Below, piece by piece: positions 16,822 to 26,306 of a stretch of 64,000 bases of DNA. The first letter of the stretch is position 1. Each line of letters opens with the position of its first letter. This stretch comes from a virus, in IMG/VR virus record IMGVR_UViG_3300045738_000438, positions 1 through 64,000 of that record. One strand, given 5' to 3'. The position numbers and the translations under genes were made by a program. The notes beneath the pieces are model-generated. The model ran no database searches. It had not been told where the DNA came from and saw only the letters and a list, made by a program, of their open reading frames with translations.

Positions 16822-19292
16822 CACCTGTACCAAAACCTGCGCGCCGAACCATTTTTGAGAACATAAAAGACGCCCCGTGCATAGGGGTTAAAAGTGTTGT
16901 CACCACTATTGATGACACCACTGTAGTCGGGGAAGCAGCGGGTTGTAGTGACCCGGAGTATGCTGCGTTGGCGGGTGAAGCCCTCTGCTCAAACGCGCCT
17001 TCAATAGAGAGACTTATCGTCGGCCCAACATCTGGGCACACTATAGCTGCGGTTACTGGAAGGGCTTCGTATTCAGCCAAGCTTGAGTTTAAGTACAAAG
17101 ACGGGACGATCAGGAAAAAGGATGTAACTAAGGAGGCTTCATGGGATTCGGTCAATCGTTCAGTTGCGAAGTGGGCCGGGGCTGAGAGGGGGGTATTCAT
17201 GGGACTCTTCAACCCAGACACACCAACATCAACAACAAGTATTATTGCGACTTACACACCTTCTGCTCCTGTTAATGGGGAAAACAGAACACGGGTGAAG
17301 GGGAATAAGCTGGAAGGCAGCGCACCCATCACGGTTCAGCACAGGTGCGTGGATAACGCAATAGACATTGTTCTGGTTGTGGACAGGAGTGGGTCAATGC
17401 GGAAGGTCGATGATGCGGATGGAGGAATATCAAGGATAGAAGGTGCCAAGGCGGCATGTAGGGCACTCATTGAAAACGCCAAAATGGCAGAGCCGAAAGG
17501 CAATCCTTCTAAAGATTCAAACCCAGCAGAAGAAACCGTTACAAGCCCAGCAAACCCGCGTGGAGAATTTGACAGGATAGGGATCATTAGCTATGCAGGT
17601 AAAAGTGGAGAGAAAGCTGTTCACCGTCACTCAGATAAATTCCTACTAACGAAAAGTGAAGCCCTTGCTGTGGTTGATGAGATAGAAATATCCAGTGATT
17701 GCGAAGGGCCAAGCAAGCGACTGAAGGGTTGCTACACTGGGATGGGTGGCGGGCTAGATGAAGCCTACAACTTGCTCAAGGAGGACTACAGGGGGGCAAC
17801 ACCGCGCACCAACTACCCAAGGAAAGTTATCGTCTTACTGACAGACGGCCATGAGAACGTCTGCGCCCCTGACCCTGAAGTGATTGCTGCCAAGATTGTG
17901 GCTGACAGGATTGGTTCTTCCACTGAGTCAAACGCCTGCAACACCATGATTGCAGTTGTAGGTTTCACACTAGACTCCACAGCCACGGTGAAAAGATGCA
18001 ACGGCGCAAGTGTGACCGTTGATGTCTTCTTAAAGGCACTCGGAAATTGTTACGGAAACTCAACAAGCAGTGCGCTTTCGTTGGTTTTCTACCCGCAAAA
18101 CATTGATGACCTTAAGGTAACATTCACTGATGCCATGCGGAAAATATGCGAGGACAACGAGCAAACCGGGACAGGCACCGACACCGATACGCCGTGTGAG
18201 TACCTTGCAATAACAAACATGTACAAGGGGCACGCAAAGGAACTCTTGGATAAGTTCAGCTTTGACGGTTTTAAGAAATGGTTTGTCTGTAAGAACACGG
18301 TAGACCTAATGGGCACACACGTATTCAAGACTGTCCAACCGGGGCTTGGAACCTATGTGGGCCTAATTGGTAACCGTGGGACAAAACAATTATCAGACCT
18401 TAAGCAGGCTAATTTGTTTTCGGATTTTGGTAAGGAAGCCAAAACATGCCAAAGGATGTTCGCCCCTTATGACCACAACTTTGGGGGCATAGAAACCAAG
18501 ACTAAGTATCACCTGTCAAGTCTCACGGAGTACAGGCTGGTTGTGAAGGCGGCAGGAAATATCACACAAGGAGCAGGGCAGTTTAAACACGGCGTAGAAC
18601 TTGGGAGTAGCATCAGGATTACCGTTGGAGGGAAGCAGGAGGGAACACTTGAGATAAGTAAAGCGTACCCAGACGGAAGGGTTGCCAGATACATTGACGA
18701 GGAAGGCACCATAGAGGATGGGCGAGTTGATAATATCCCAAGACTGGTGACAAGGGAGATTGTTGGGGCACTGTTTGAGGTGGTTGAACCCATAGGCCCA
18801 AGCAGCGCAGCATTTGACTATTCTTATACGTTCTGGGGCAACAACAAAGAGAACGCCATAAGGATAGAGCAGTTCCCTGCTGATTACTCGGACGAGGCGA
18901 ACTATGCCACAAGCACCACCGATCACATGTTTGCAAATGCCGCAGCAAGAGACGCCATCTTCGATGGTAAAGGGTGTGCCGTGATCAAGGGAGACCCTGA
19001 AGGGGATGAAGAAAGCCCACTGCTTGTATCCGACTTCAGCGGGTTTGTTGCCGAGGGCAACGCGGCAGGTGGAAGGGTTGCTGTAAGTGCTGACAACGCC
19101 CACCTCTACGAGTACCAAACAAGCGGAGCTGACGCCGAGTTAAGCAACGTGCCGTTTGGGGTAAACATTATAGAGGTCACGCTACAGTCAGGGAAGACGG
19201 TCGATGGGGTGTTTATACCTAATACAATCGCAGCCGCAGACCACATACTCTTTGATGACTTTGAAGACGCTGGAGGAGTTGTAGCACCGTAA
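16818..19292 (+). CDS. VWA-domain virion protein
   Basis: The 824-residue product contains a von Willebrand factor A domain at about residues 180-430 with the MIDAS signature DRSGSM (~188), the Thr loop TGMGGG (~307) and LLTDGHEN (~340). Further beta-rich regions follow (~470-824). No signal peptide or membrane span is seen. The ATG overlaps the preceding stop (ATGA), and a glycosyltransferase gene follows (TAATG). The position suggests a tail or neck protein that uses metal-dependent adhesion to bind host or another virion protein. The VWA call is firm; the structural role is inferred. Confidence 0.85.
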   Translation: MTPVPKPARRTIFENIKDAPCIGVKSVVTTIDDTTVVGEAAGCSDPEYAALAGEALCSNAPSIERLIVGPTSGHTIAAVTGRASYSAKLEFKYKDGTIRKKDVTKEASWDSVNRSVAKWAGAERGVFMGLFNPDTPTSTTSIIATYTPSAPVNGENRTRVKGNKLEGSAPITVQHRCVDNAIDIVLVVDRSGSMRKVDDADGGISRIEGAKAACRALIENAKMAEPKGNPSKDSNPAEETVTSPANPRGEFDRIGIISYAGKSGEKAVHRHSDKFLLTKSEALAVVDEIEISSDCEGPSKRLKGCYTGMGGGLDEAYNLLKEDYRGATPRTNYPRKVIVLLTDGHENVCAPDPEVIAAKIVADRIGSSTESNACNTMIAVVGFTLDSTATVKRCNGASVTVDVFLKALGNCYGNSTSSALSLVFYPQNIDDLKVTFTDAMRKICEDNEQTGTGTDTDTPCEYLAITNMYKGHAKELLDKFSFDGFKKWFVCKNTVDLMGTHVFKTVQPGLGTYVGLIGNRGTKQLSDLKQANLFSDFGKEAKTCQRMFAPYDHNFGGIETKTKYHLSSLTEYRLVVKAAGNITQGAGQFKHGVELGSSIRITVGGKQEGTLEISKAYPDGRVARYIDEEGTIEDGRVDNIPRLVTREIVGALFEVVEPIGPSSAAFDYSYTFWGNNKENAIRIEQFPADYSDEANYATSTTDHMFANAAARDAIFDGKGCAVIKGDPEGDEESPLLVSDFSGFVAEGNAAGGRVAVSADNAHLYEYQTSGADAELSNVPFGVNIIEVTLQSGKTVDGVFIPNTIAAADHILFDDFEDAGGVVAP

Positions 19293-20230
19293 TGGAACTG
19301 GCAGAACAGGAGCGGTTGCAAACCACGGATGTTCAGTCTGATGTGGGGCCACCAAACCTAGAGTCTTTCTCAACGGTTGCGGTTGGCAAGGAGGGATATG
19401 AGGCGGCAGTCCTCATGTACAGCATAAGGCAGTATTCAGATAAACCTATATTCCTTTTTGCGGACGAAGCCGCGCTAAACCTTTTGGTTAAAAGGCTGCC
19501 GTCCGGGGTTGAGGTTACCGAAGTCCCAAGTGAAGTCCTGAAGGAAAGGCGTAAGGAGTTTCCTGAGAACCTGTCTGAGGTGTGGAACAGGGGAAAGGAG
19601 TTAAGCAGCCTGTTCCCTCCTGAGATTTTATCCCTGAAGATGGACGCCATGCTTAAGGCCATTAAAAGGGCAGGCAACACCTTGTTCGTTGATGCGGACA
19701 TAGTGTTCACTGGCCCAGTCTCATGTAACTTTACAACACCTCTGGTGTTAAGCCCACACTTTGAAGACGTGACCTCTATAGGGGGTGAGTACAACGCGGG
19801 TTACGTTTACTCAAGCAGCGATGAATTTCCTTACCACTGGAAGCAAAAGTTTGAAGATGACTCGTCATTCTTTGAGCAGGAGTGCATGACACGCTTCCCG
19901 TTTAATTTTGACACAAGAACCTTCGGCAAGAGCCACAACGTAGGGCTTTGGAGGACGCGCCTGCTAGACCCAAGGAGGTCTCCGCAGATGCACATGAAGG
20001 AACTGGGGATAAAGAGCCTTTCGGATGTAACCATAGAGGGCGGGAAGCTGGTTAGCTTCCACCTGCACTTAAGGCCAAGGGTGCTACAAAGAGACCCGTC
20101 TTATAACATCGTTAATGTTTTTTACGAAGCAATGAAGCGTTCTGCAAACGAGAAACACAAGGAGCTACTCCGGTTTATTAACAACGAATATATACCTGAC
20201 GCATTCATGTATGGGTTAGGGGAAGATTAA
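19292..20230 (+). CDS. GT-A-fold glycosyltransferase (GT8-like)
   Basis: This 312-residue protein carries the hallmarks of a nucleotide-sugar transferase: FVDADIVF (~residues 132-139, the DxD site), EYNAGYVY (~170) as the usual xNAGxxx strand, FEQECM (~200) and a later GKSHNVGLWR. It is a second transferase, not obviously close to the GT32 enzyme at 3792. Its translational coupling to the VWA gene suggests the two act together, for example by decorating tail proteins. The donor and acceptor are unknown. Confidence 0.75.
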   Translation: MELAEQERLQTTDVQSDVGPPNLESFSTVAVGKEGYEAAVLMYSIRQYSDKPIFLFADEAALNLLVKRLPSGVEVTEVPSEVLKERRKEFPENLSEVWNRGKELSSLFPPEILSLKMDAMLKAIKRAGNTLFVDADIVFTGPVSCNFTTPLVLSPHFEDVTSIGGEYNAGYVYSSSDEFPYHWKQKFEDDSSFFEQECMTRFPFNFDTRTFGKSHNVGLWRTRLLDPRRSPQMHMKELGIKSLSDVTIEGGKLVSFHLHLRPRVLQRDPSYNIVNVFYEAMKRSANEKHKELLRFINNEYIPDAFMYGLGED

Positions 20231-20243
20231 ACTATCATAGTAT
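20229..20243. promoter_or_regulatory. Palindromic operator-like site, copy 2
   Basis: AAACTATCATAGTAT, one base off the consensus arms, immediately after the glycosyltransferase stop (the stop codon shares its first A's) and five bases before ATG 20249. Confidence 0.75.
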
Positions 20244-20248
20244 AAGAG

Positions 20249-21715
20249 ATGCCAAACATAAGACCATCAGACTTTAGCTACTACCTTCCCAAGGAGAAGG
20301 ACACGGTGGCTCAGGGTCTTCTTAAGTTCATACGTTTCTCAATTGTTTTTTGGCGTTGGTTCAGGTCTTCCGTTAACACGGACGGAAGCCTAAGCACCCA
20401 GTTTAAGGGTGGCCTTTGCAACTTAGACCGGGACAACTGTCGCCAAGGCAAGACGGTTGTTCCGGGGGAAGGCCCGGAGAATGGCGGCGGTGGAGGCAAC
20501 GGTGGGGGCGGCGGCGGCGGCGGCGGGGGTGGAACCGGCGGCGGCGGGGGTGGAGCGGGAGACTGCTCTCAGGTTGCCTTCAGTGACCCAGCTTGTTGTG
20601 ACACGGTTCGTCATTATGGCATGGACATGCCAGACGGGGTAGAGGAGTCGAACCGAAAGAACGTCAAGGCCCGTGGTTCCTTTCATTATTACAACCCGGT
20701 TAGACTGGATGGCATAACTGGCGGGGTAGATTTGTTTTGCGACAACGATGGCCGCAAACAGGTGGGTGTGTTGATGACGCACAAGCAGTCATTCACGTCA
20801 AACATGGCGTGGTCTAGGGATGTGGCTTCATATTCATCTCCGATATCTGGGACTGGGTCAACAAGCGGAGGGCAAACAGAGTTCATTGGGGAATACCCGG
20901 ACGAAGAGAACAGGGGCACAGCCCTGCACAAGACTGGCTCATGGCAATGGACGGAGGTTTTGATCTATGGGTACACGGACATGCTTATCCCGCCAAAGGA
21001 CGCCATCAAGGGGGCTAAGGTTCTTGGGAGCTTTACAACAAACCCACTAAGCCCCGTAGCAGCAGGTACGCCGATACGCTTTCTGGTTGAAAACAACGGG
21101 GAATGGTGTGTGCGCCTATGGATTAGGGACTGGCCGTTGGATGCTGTAGACAATGGGGGCTGGCCAACACGTGGGTTTCGCATTGATTTTAGCAGGGCAA
21201 TACCTTACGAGTACAATCCGCAGTACGTGGCGTGGGATGGCGACCCAGAAGAAATGGGGCAACTCCCTTCTTCACAGCTTTATTGGCCACAGGAATACAC
21301 GGCAGGCACAAATGGGGTCAGGAAACATCAACGATATCTGACTAAAGTAAACGGCGTAAGGATCACACTGGCAGGAAAACACGTGGGCATAACTGAGACA
21401 CTTAAGCGTCCTTTATTATGCGGAAACTCACCGTGGATGGGGCCGATTGGAACGTACCAAAATGCGCCTAACGCCGAAGGGTTTGTTGTGTACGACGAGC
21501 GGTGGCAAAATGAAAGACCTTGCTACACTGAACAGGCAGGTAACGATATCGTCCAGACCAAGCCGAGGGCGTTCACGTGGTCTGAGGACGGGAAGGGTTC
21601 CAGCCATTCGTCATACCCAATGAGTTGCGTGAACGAGTTAGAAGTGACTTACGATATCTCACAAGACAAAGCCAATATAGACGCATCACATTTAACACAA
21701 GAAAGAAGAGGATAA
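20249..21715 (+). CDS. Virion protein with shared N-terminal domain and poly-Gly linker
   Basis: The 488-residue product has an N-terminal ~65-residue domain (PSDFSYYL...WFRSSVNTDGSLSTQFKGGLCNLDRDN pattern) that resembles the N-terminus of the next protein. A 35-residue, almost pure glycine linker (residues ~78-110) follows, then a ~370-residue cysteine-containing beta-rich domain that I do not recognise. This suits an anchored, flexible tail appendage: anchor, linker, head. The shared anchor implies both proteins dock on the same virion component. Confidence 0.7.
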   Translation: MPNIRPSDFSYYLPKEKDTVAQGLLKFIRFSIVFWRWFRSSVNTDGSLSTQFKGGLCNLDRDNCRQGKTVVPGEGPENGGGGGNGGGGGGGGGGGTGGGGGGAGDCSQVAFSDPACCDTVRHYGMDMPDGVEESNRKNVKARGSFHYYNPVRLDGITGGVDLFCDNDGRKQVGVLMTHKQSFTSNMAWSRDVASYSSPISGTGSTSGGQTEFIGEYPDEENRGTALHKTGSWQWTEVLIYGYTDMLIPPKDAIKGAKVLGSFTTNPLSPVAAGTPIRFLVENNGEWCVRLWIRDWPLDAVDNGGWPTRGFRIDFSRAIPYEYNPQYVAWDGDPEEMGQLPSSQLYWPQEYTAGTNGVRKHQRYLTKVNGVRITLAGKHVGITETLKRPLLCGNSPWMGPIGTYQNAPNAEGFVVYDERWQNERPCYTEQAGNDIVQTKPRAFTWSEDGKGSSHSSYPMSCVNELEVTYDISQDKANIDASHLTQERRG

Positions 21716-21719
21716 TTCT

Positions 21720-23852
21720 ATGCCATCACCAGTAAAACCGAGCGACATAAAGGAAACACTAGCAACAACTGACAGCTATGTTTGCACCAGACTAAAGAAG
21801 GTTCTCGTTGATTTCCCTAAGGCTGTTTATGCGTGGTTCTCCTATATTTACAACGAGGATGGGACGTTCACAGATGACTTCAAGGACGAGATTTGTGCAA
21901 TAGATTGCGAGAACATAATAATCAAACCACCTCCGATCCCCTGTGACCCGGAGACTGATTCAAATTGTGAGCCACCCGTAGGAGGATTGGAGCCGCCGCG
22001 TGTAAGGGCAGGAGCCGCAATGAGGCACGCAGGTGGAATCCCCTTGGTGTGGCCGCATGTCACTGGTGCCAGAAGCTATGATCTTTACAGGGCAGATACC
22101 GCAAGCACTGTTCCCGCCAGCAGAACCCTCTTAAGAAAAGGGTTGATATGGAGTGACGGATACAATTCAGACAGGAACAAACTACGAAGGAGACCTGACG
22201 ATACGTTCTTGTTTGTTGATATCCCTAATGGGCTGGCTTGGGATTCAGGAAATGCTGAACATGCAGCAGGGAGCGCATTGGATGGCGGCGAATCCTACTA
22301 TTACTGGGTGAGGGCCGTTGATGTTAATGGCAACCCAAGCGGCTGGAGCAAAAGCGCGTTGGGCTTCAGTCGTAATGTTACAAACTTTGACTCCATTGGA
22401 ACCGCAGCCTTGCTTTGGTCTGGTCAGGAAGCCACACCGCTTGCCACAGGAGAAAGCGAGGGGGTAGGTGGACTTTTTGCCAAGACTAAGATGCGCGTCA
22501 CGTTGCGCTCAGGCGGTGGTGGAGGTGCAGGCGGTGGGGATTACAACACCCCGGTTTACAATAAGTTCCACATCACCGCCATAACCCATGACAACAATAC
22601 AGGAGACAACACGTTTACACTGGATTCAAATGCAGGCGACCACGGATTTAAGGGGGGCTATCAGGTTACACTGGATGGAAACAGCAATACGGCATGGAAT
22701 AAGAAGTTCGGCGTCCATGAGTCAATGAAAGAGTCAAACAAGTTCAAGCTTGTGGCGGCAGAGTGTGTCGGCCTTGGCTCCCCCACTGCGGCGACCAGCG
22801 GAACCCTGCCTGACAACTCAGCCGTGAGTCATTACGGAACTGTATATGCCACAGACTTTAAGAACCCCGTCAAGATCACAGGAGGTGGAGGTGGTGCGGG
22901 AGGAATTGTTCAGGCGGTTTTCACAATTGACGATCTAGTCAAGGTTAGGGTCAGGACATACGACATTAACGGACTCCTAGTGGACTACACAACAGGTTCA
23001 GTTGCAGAAGGCCCAACCAAGGCGAAGCTTGATAATCCAACAAACTCAACACACCTTACAGCGTCTACTATCCCTGATGACACCAGCTACTTCCCGTTCA
23101 ACCAAGGGGGCCGAGGAAGGAATGATGCATCTGCAACAGTTGGTTCCGGGGTAGGCCCGCCGACTCCCGGCGTTCCTGCTTCGGATGACAAGCATTCCGC
23201 TAACGCGGCCCCGTACATCACGGTGCTTGAGATATCAGATGATACGGGAAGCTCCCCAACTTGGTATCCCATATTATGGGTAAGTGACGGAGAAGGCGGG
23301 GGGTATAAGAACTCTGGAGACGGAGGGAACGTCAGCGTAGGAGGCCAATCCGCAAGGCCAGTGTGGTGGAGGAAATCCCTTTTGGATGAGGCTGCCTCTA
23401 CGTCCACCGCCTTGGGAAGTGTCGTGGCATTCAAGGCAACCGACCCAACTGACAGCAATTACGTAAAGGCCCAGTACGGTTACATAGACTACGAGCCATC
23501 GTCTGGAGGTGCAGCCACACTTAGGGCTGCCGCTCTTAACGGGAAAGGGATTGTGTTCTATGACGGCGGCGATGGCGCGGACGGAGTCGTGGCCAACCCG
23601 TTCACTGGCAAAGGAGGGCACGTGTGGGATGGCTTGGTTCACCAAGGGCCACCTTCTGCCCGCCACCTCCCGTTGCATTTAAGGTTTGACCGCCTTGGGC
23701 AGGCGTTCGACATCAAGCAGTCCCCCGGTAGTGGTGGTTGGGGTTGCCAAGGGACAGGTGAACAGCAATTTGGGAGACACGCATGGGGAGGCCACGCCTT
23801 AGCTGGGTGTGCATACCTGACCTACGCAACCGCAGACTATGACGGGGCATGA
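21720..23852 (+). CDS. Gly-rich tail appendage protein with shared N-terminal domain
   Basis: The 710-residue product opens with KPSDIKETLATTDSYVC..., the same anchor-like domain as the preceding protein. Residues ~95-220 look like a fibronectin-III-type domain (PPRVRAGAAMRHAGGIPLVW, SYDLYRAD). The remainder has repeated Gly-rich patches (RSGGGGGAGGG, ITGGGGGAGG) and a C-terminus rich in Gly/Ala (HAWGGHALAGCAYLTYA), as in phage glycine-rich receptor-binding proteins. It is probably a tail fibre or adhesin. Confidence 0.7.
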   Translation: MPSPVKPSDIKETLATTDSYVCTRLKKVLVDFPKAVYAWFSYIYNEDGTFTDDFKDEICAIDCENIIIKPPPIPCDPETDSNCEPPVGGLEPPRVRAGAAMRHAGGIPLVWPHVTGARSYDLYRADTASTVPASRTLLRKGLIWSDGYNSDRNKLRRRPDDTFLFVDIPNGLAWDSGNAEHAAGSALDGGESYYYWVRAVDVNGNPSGWSKSALGFSRNVTNFDSIGTAALLWSGQEATPLATGESEGVGGLFAKTKMRVTLRSGGGGGAGGGDYNTPVYNKFHITAITHDNNTGDNTFTLDSNAGDHGFKGGYQVTLDGNSNTAWNKKFGVHESMKESNKFKLVAAECVGLGSPTAATSGTLPDNSAVSHYGTVYATDFKNPVKITGGGGGAGGIVQAVFTIDDLVKVRVRTYDINGLLVDYTTGSVAEGPTKAKLDNPTNSTHLTASTIPDDTSYFPFNQGGRGRNDASATVGSGVGPPTPGVPASDDKHSANAAPYITVLEISDDTGSSPTWYPILWVSDGEGGGYKNSGDGGNVSVGGQSARPVWWRKSLLDEAASTSTALGSVVAFKATDPTDSNYVKAQYGYIDYEPSSGGAATLRAAALNGKGIVFYDGGDGADGVVANPFTGKGGHVWDGLVHQGPPSARHLPLHLRFDRLGQAFDIKQSPGSGGWGCQGTGEQQFGRHAWGGHALAGCAYLTYATADYDGA

Positions 23853-25864
23853 GAATACCACCTGATGCAAAACTATATGAACTGCGCCCGTTAACTGGGC
23901 CGCTTGACCCATCCTCGTCCCCTGATGCTGTATTGGCGGGCGGCCACAGGTGGGTACAGAACTTCAGGGTTAACGCATCTGGTGCGCTGGCTAGAGCAGA
24001 AGGGTTTAGGCGTCTGTTATACACCAGCACTGGCTACAACAACGCTGATCTGCACAACCAACTGGAAAAGACAGAGTCCGGTGCAACGGCAGAGGACATC
24101 ACACTTTTGTTTGAGGCGGGGTCTTCTTCAACAGGGCTTGGCAAGTTGTTAGCCGGGACTAAGAGCAGGCTTTACGCGCTCAACACCAAGACAAAGAACT
24201 GGAAGCTGGTTGGCGAATCCATGAGTGGCGACGGGGCGTGGAAGGCGGCTCAACTTGGGGAGTTTGTTATCTTTGTGAAAGGGTCAGGGGTTCCTGTTTA
24301 TTATAAGTACGACCAACCACGTGAGCAGGAGAGTGTTGGCGGCAACCTTGTGGACAAGACCAACTCCCTAAAGGAAATAGATTCCTTCAAGGAGATAGGG
24401 CTGAACAGGGTCAGGCATATAAAAGAGTGGCGCGGGTTGATGTTCTACGGGAACGTGAGTGAAGGGAACGAATGGGTGCCAGATCGGCTGGTGTGGTCAG
24501 ACTTTAAGAAGCCGTTTGAAATAACACCAAACGTAACAGACAGCTTGGCTGGGTACCAAGACTTGGGGGAAGGCGAAGAGATCGTCGGCATGGAGCCGAT
24601 TGCTAATGTTCTCCTGATTTATACCAAGCGGGGCATCTGGCAGTTTGAGGTGTCTGGTGGTACGGGGACTGATGTCCTGACCTTCAGGAAGCGTTACTCA
24701 GATGAGGCCAACGGGGCAATGATTCCGAACTATCCTAACACTATAGTAGCTGCTGGAGACCAGCACTTCTACTTGGGAAGGGACGGTGTATATTCCTATA
24801 ACGTGTACAAGGGAAACCCCGCCAAGGAAGACTGGCTGCAACTGGCGTCCAGCGTCATCTTTGATGACATAAACACAAGCCTTTGTGAGTTACCCATTGC
24901 AAGTTTCAATGCCAGAAACAACGAGGTCTGGATTAGTTGGCCGAGCAAGAACGCCACAAAGAACGACAAGACCTTGATCATCAACACAAAATACAAACAT
25001 GTATCTTATATGGACGCAGGCTTCACGGCGTTCACAAACTACACCAACCATGAATACACAAGCTTGGGGGAGTGGATGTCCTCAACTAATTACGTCTGTT
25101 CCCCCTCCAAGATAAACAGCTTCAGGGAGGGAACCGAAGGGGCAAGCATTGATGTTTTTAGTACCGATGTGGGCACCCCGGCCATCACGGAAATATTTAA
25201 CTTTGATTCCGACATAAGCTCAAACGGAACACCGAACGTGATCAGTGACACCGGCTTCAGCGGCGACGACCTGAAAACAGAAAACTGGGGGCTGACGGCA
25301 GAGTCAACAAGCCTGTACACCAAGCTTGGAAGCACCACCTATGCCGACCTATGTACGGTTAGCTGCCCTGATGAGGTTAGGTTTGTGATGGCGTATGCCA
25401 CTGACAACTGCCTGAAGGAAGACGGGAACACCTACACTAGGGAGAGGTACAATGGTTCCATATATGAGAAGGATGACTACAAGTCTATCCTGACTAGCCC
25501 AGCACTCAGGCTTAACGACCCAACCAAGGATAAACTATTAAGGGCTTTAACCTTAGAGTTTGACCACGCTCAAGCAGGAGGAAAGATTGTCCTAAGGGTG
25601 GGGAACTCAGCGCAGGCTACAGACCCCAACAAGGTGGGTTGCGGTTTAGTGTGGCACAAGCAGGCTGACGAGAAGTCAGTTAGCTGCGTTACTGAAAACT
25701 CCAGAACAGAACACGCCGTGCTTGGAACCAGAGCATCCGAGGAATTAACTTGGCCCCTGTATACTCAGGGAAGGAACCTGTACTACGAACTCTCTATCAG
25801 CGGGACAGGGGGTGCGTTTGAAGCCACAGCAGTGAGGTTATATGCCGCAACTCAAAAAACGTAG
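23849..25864 (+). CDS. Tail nozzle protein (tail tubular B-like)
   Basis: At 671 residues, with the N-terminal pattern PLTGPLDPSSSPDAVLAGGHRWVQNFRVN and repeated beta blade-like units (LLAGTKSRLYALN, LLIYTKRGIWQFEVSGG, AAGDQHFYLGRDGVYSYN), this resembles the beta-propeller nozzle proteins that cap short tails. It starts by ATGA overlap with the previous gene. It is expected to form the hexameric tail tip through which DNA and internal proteins exit. Confidence 0.7.
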   Translation: MRIPPDAKLYELRPLTGPLDPSSSPDAVLAGGHRWVQNFRVNASGALARAEGFRRLLYTSTGYNNADLHNQLEKTESGATAEDITLLFEAGSSSTGLGKLLAGTKSRLYALNTKTKNWKLVGESMSGDGAWKAAQLGEFVIFVKGSGVPVYYKYDQPREQESVGGNLVDKTNSLKEIDSFKEIGLNRVRHIKEWRGLMFYGNVSEGNEWVPDRLVWSDFKKPFEITPNVTDSLAGYQDLGEGEEIVGMEPIANVLLIYTKRGIWQFEVSGGTGTDVLTFRKRYSDEANGAMIPNYPNTIVAAGDQHFYLGRDGVYSYNVYKGNPAKEDWLQLASSVIFDDINTSLCELPIASFNARNNEVWISWPSKNATKNDKTLIINTKYKHVSYMDAGFTAFTNYTNHEYTSLGEWMSSTNYVCSPSKINSFREGTEGASIDVFSTDVGTPAITEIFNFDSDISSNGTPNVISDTGFSGDDLKTENWGLTAESTSLYTKLGSTTYADLCTVSCPDEVRFVMAYATDNCLKEDGNTYTRERYNGSIYEKDDYKSILTSPALRLNDPTKDKLLRALTLEFDHAQAGGKIVLRVGNSAQATDPNKVGCGLVWHKQADEKSVSCVTENSRTEHAVLGTRASEELTWPLYTQGRNLYYELSISGTGGAFEATAVRLYAATQKT

Positions 25865-26306
25865 TGACGAGGACGGTGCGCGGGTAGATGAACTTCTAGC
25901 AAGAGCGCAAACTCAAACCCTAAAGCCTGAAGAGGTCAAGGAACTGATGTGGGTTCTGATACCGTTCTTTGATCTCCCCGCTTTTTACATAGATGGCAGA
26001 CAGTTCTACTTTGATGGAACGCTTGGGATGCTATACGAAAAGGTGGGGGACGAAAGGCACTACGTCTTGGTGTCCGAAGACAAGCTTTCCTCCTTTGGTG
26101 TAGGTGGTGGAGGAGCGGTCAACCGGGGAGGAGGGCCGTTCGCCAGACTGGTGGTGGATAACAGCAAGCTGAAGGTTCCTCTTCCTGAGTTCCCGACAGT
26201 TCCAGAGAACGTGAAGTCCAAATTCCCTGAGTTAAAAGACGAATGGAACAAGTGGGAGTCAGCGGTTGGGGAGTGGGTAAGGAACGTCCAGAACGCTTTA
26301 AACTAA
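25842..26306 (+). CDS. Small tail protein, paralogue A
   Basis: A 154-residue protein overlapping the nozzle gene by 23 bases. The N-terminus is charged and helical, the middle contains a short Gly-rich loop (GVGGGGAVNRGGG) and the C-terminal ~40 residues (PEFPTVPENVKSKFPELKDE) resemble the end of the following protein. The shared C-terminus suggests both bind one partner, possibly the nozzle or an internal virion protein. Confidence 0.6.
   Translation: MPQLKKRSDEDGARVDELLARAQTQTLKPEEVKELMWVLIPFFDLPAFYIDGRQFYFDGTLGMLYEKVGDERHYVLVSEDKLSSFGVGGGGAVNRGGGPFARLVVDNSKLKVPLPEFPTVPENVKSKFPELKDEWNKWESAVGEWVRNVQNALN

Noticed and set aside
20480-20565. GGN-repeat tract as a DNA regulatory repeat
   Set aside because: It encodes the in-frame poly-Gly linker of a virion protein; a protein-level explanation suffices.
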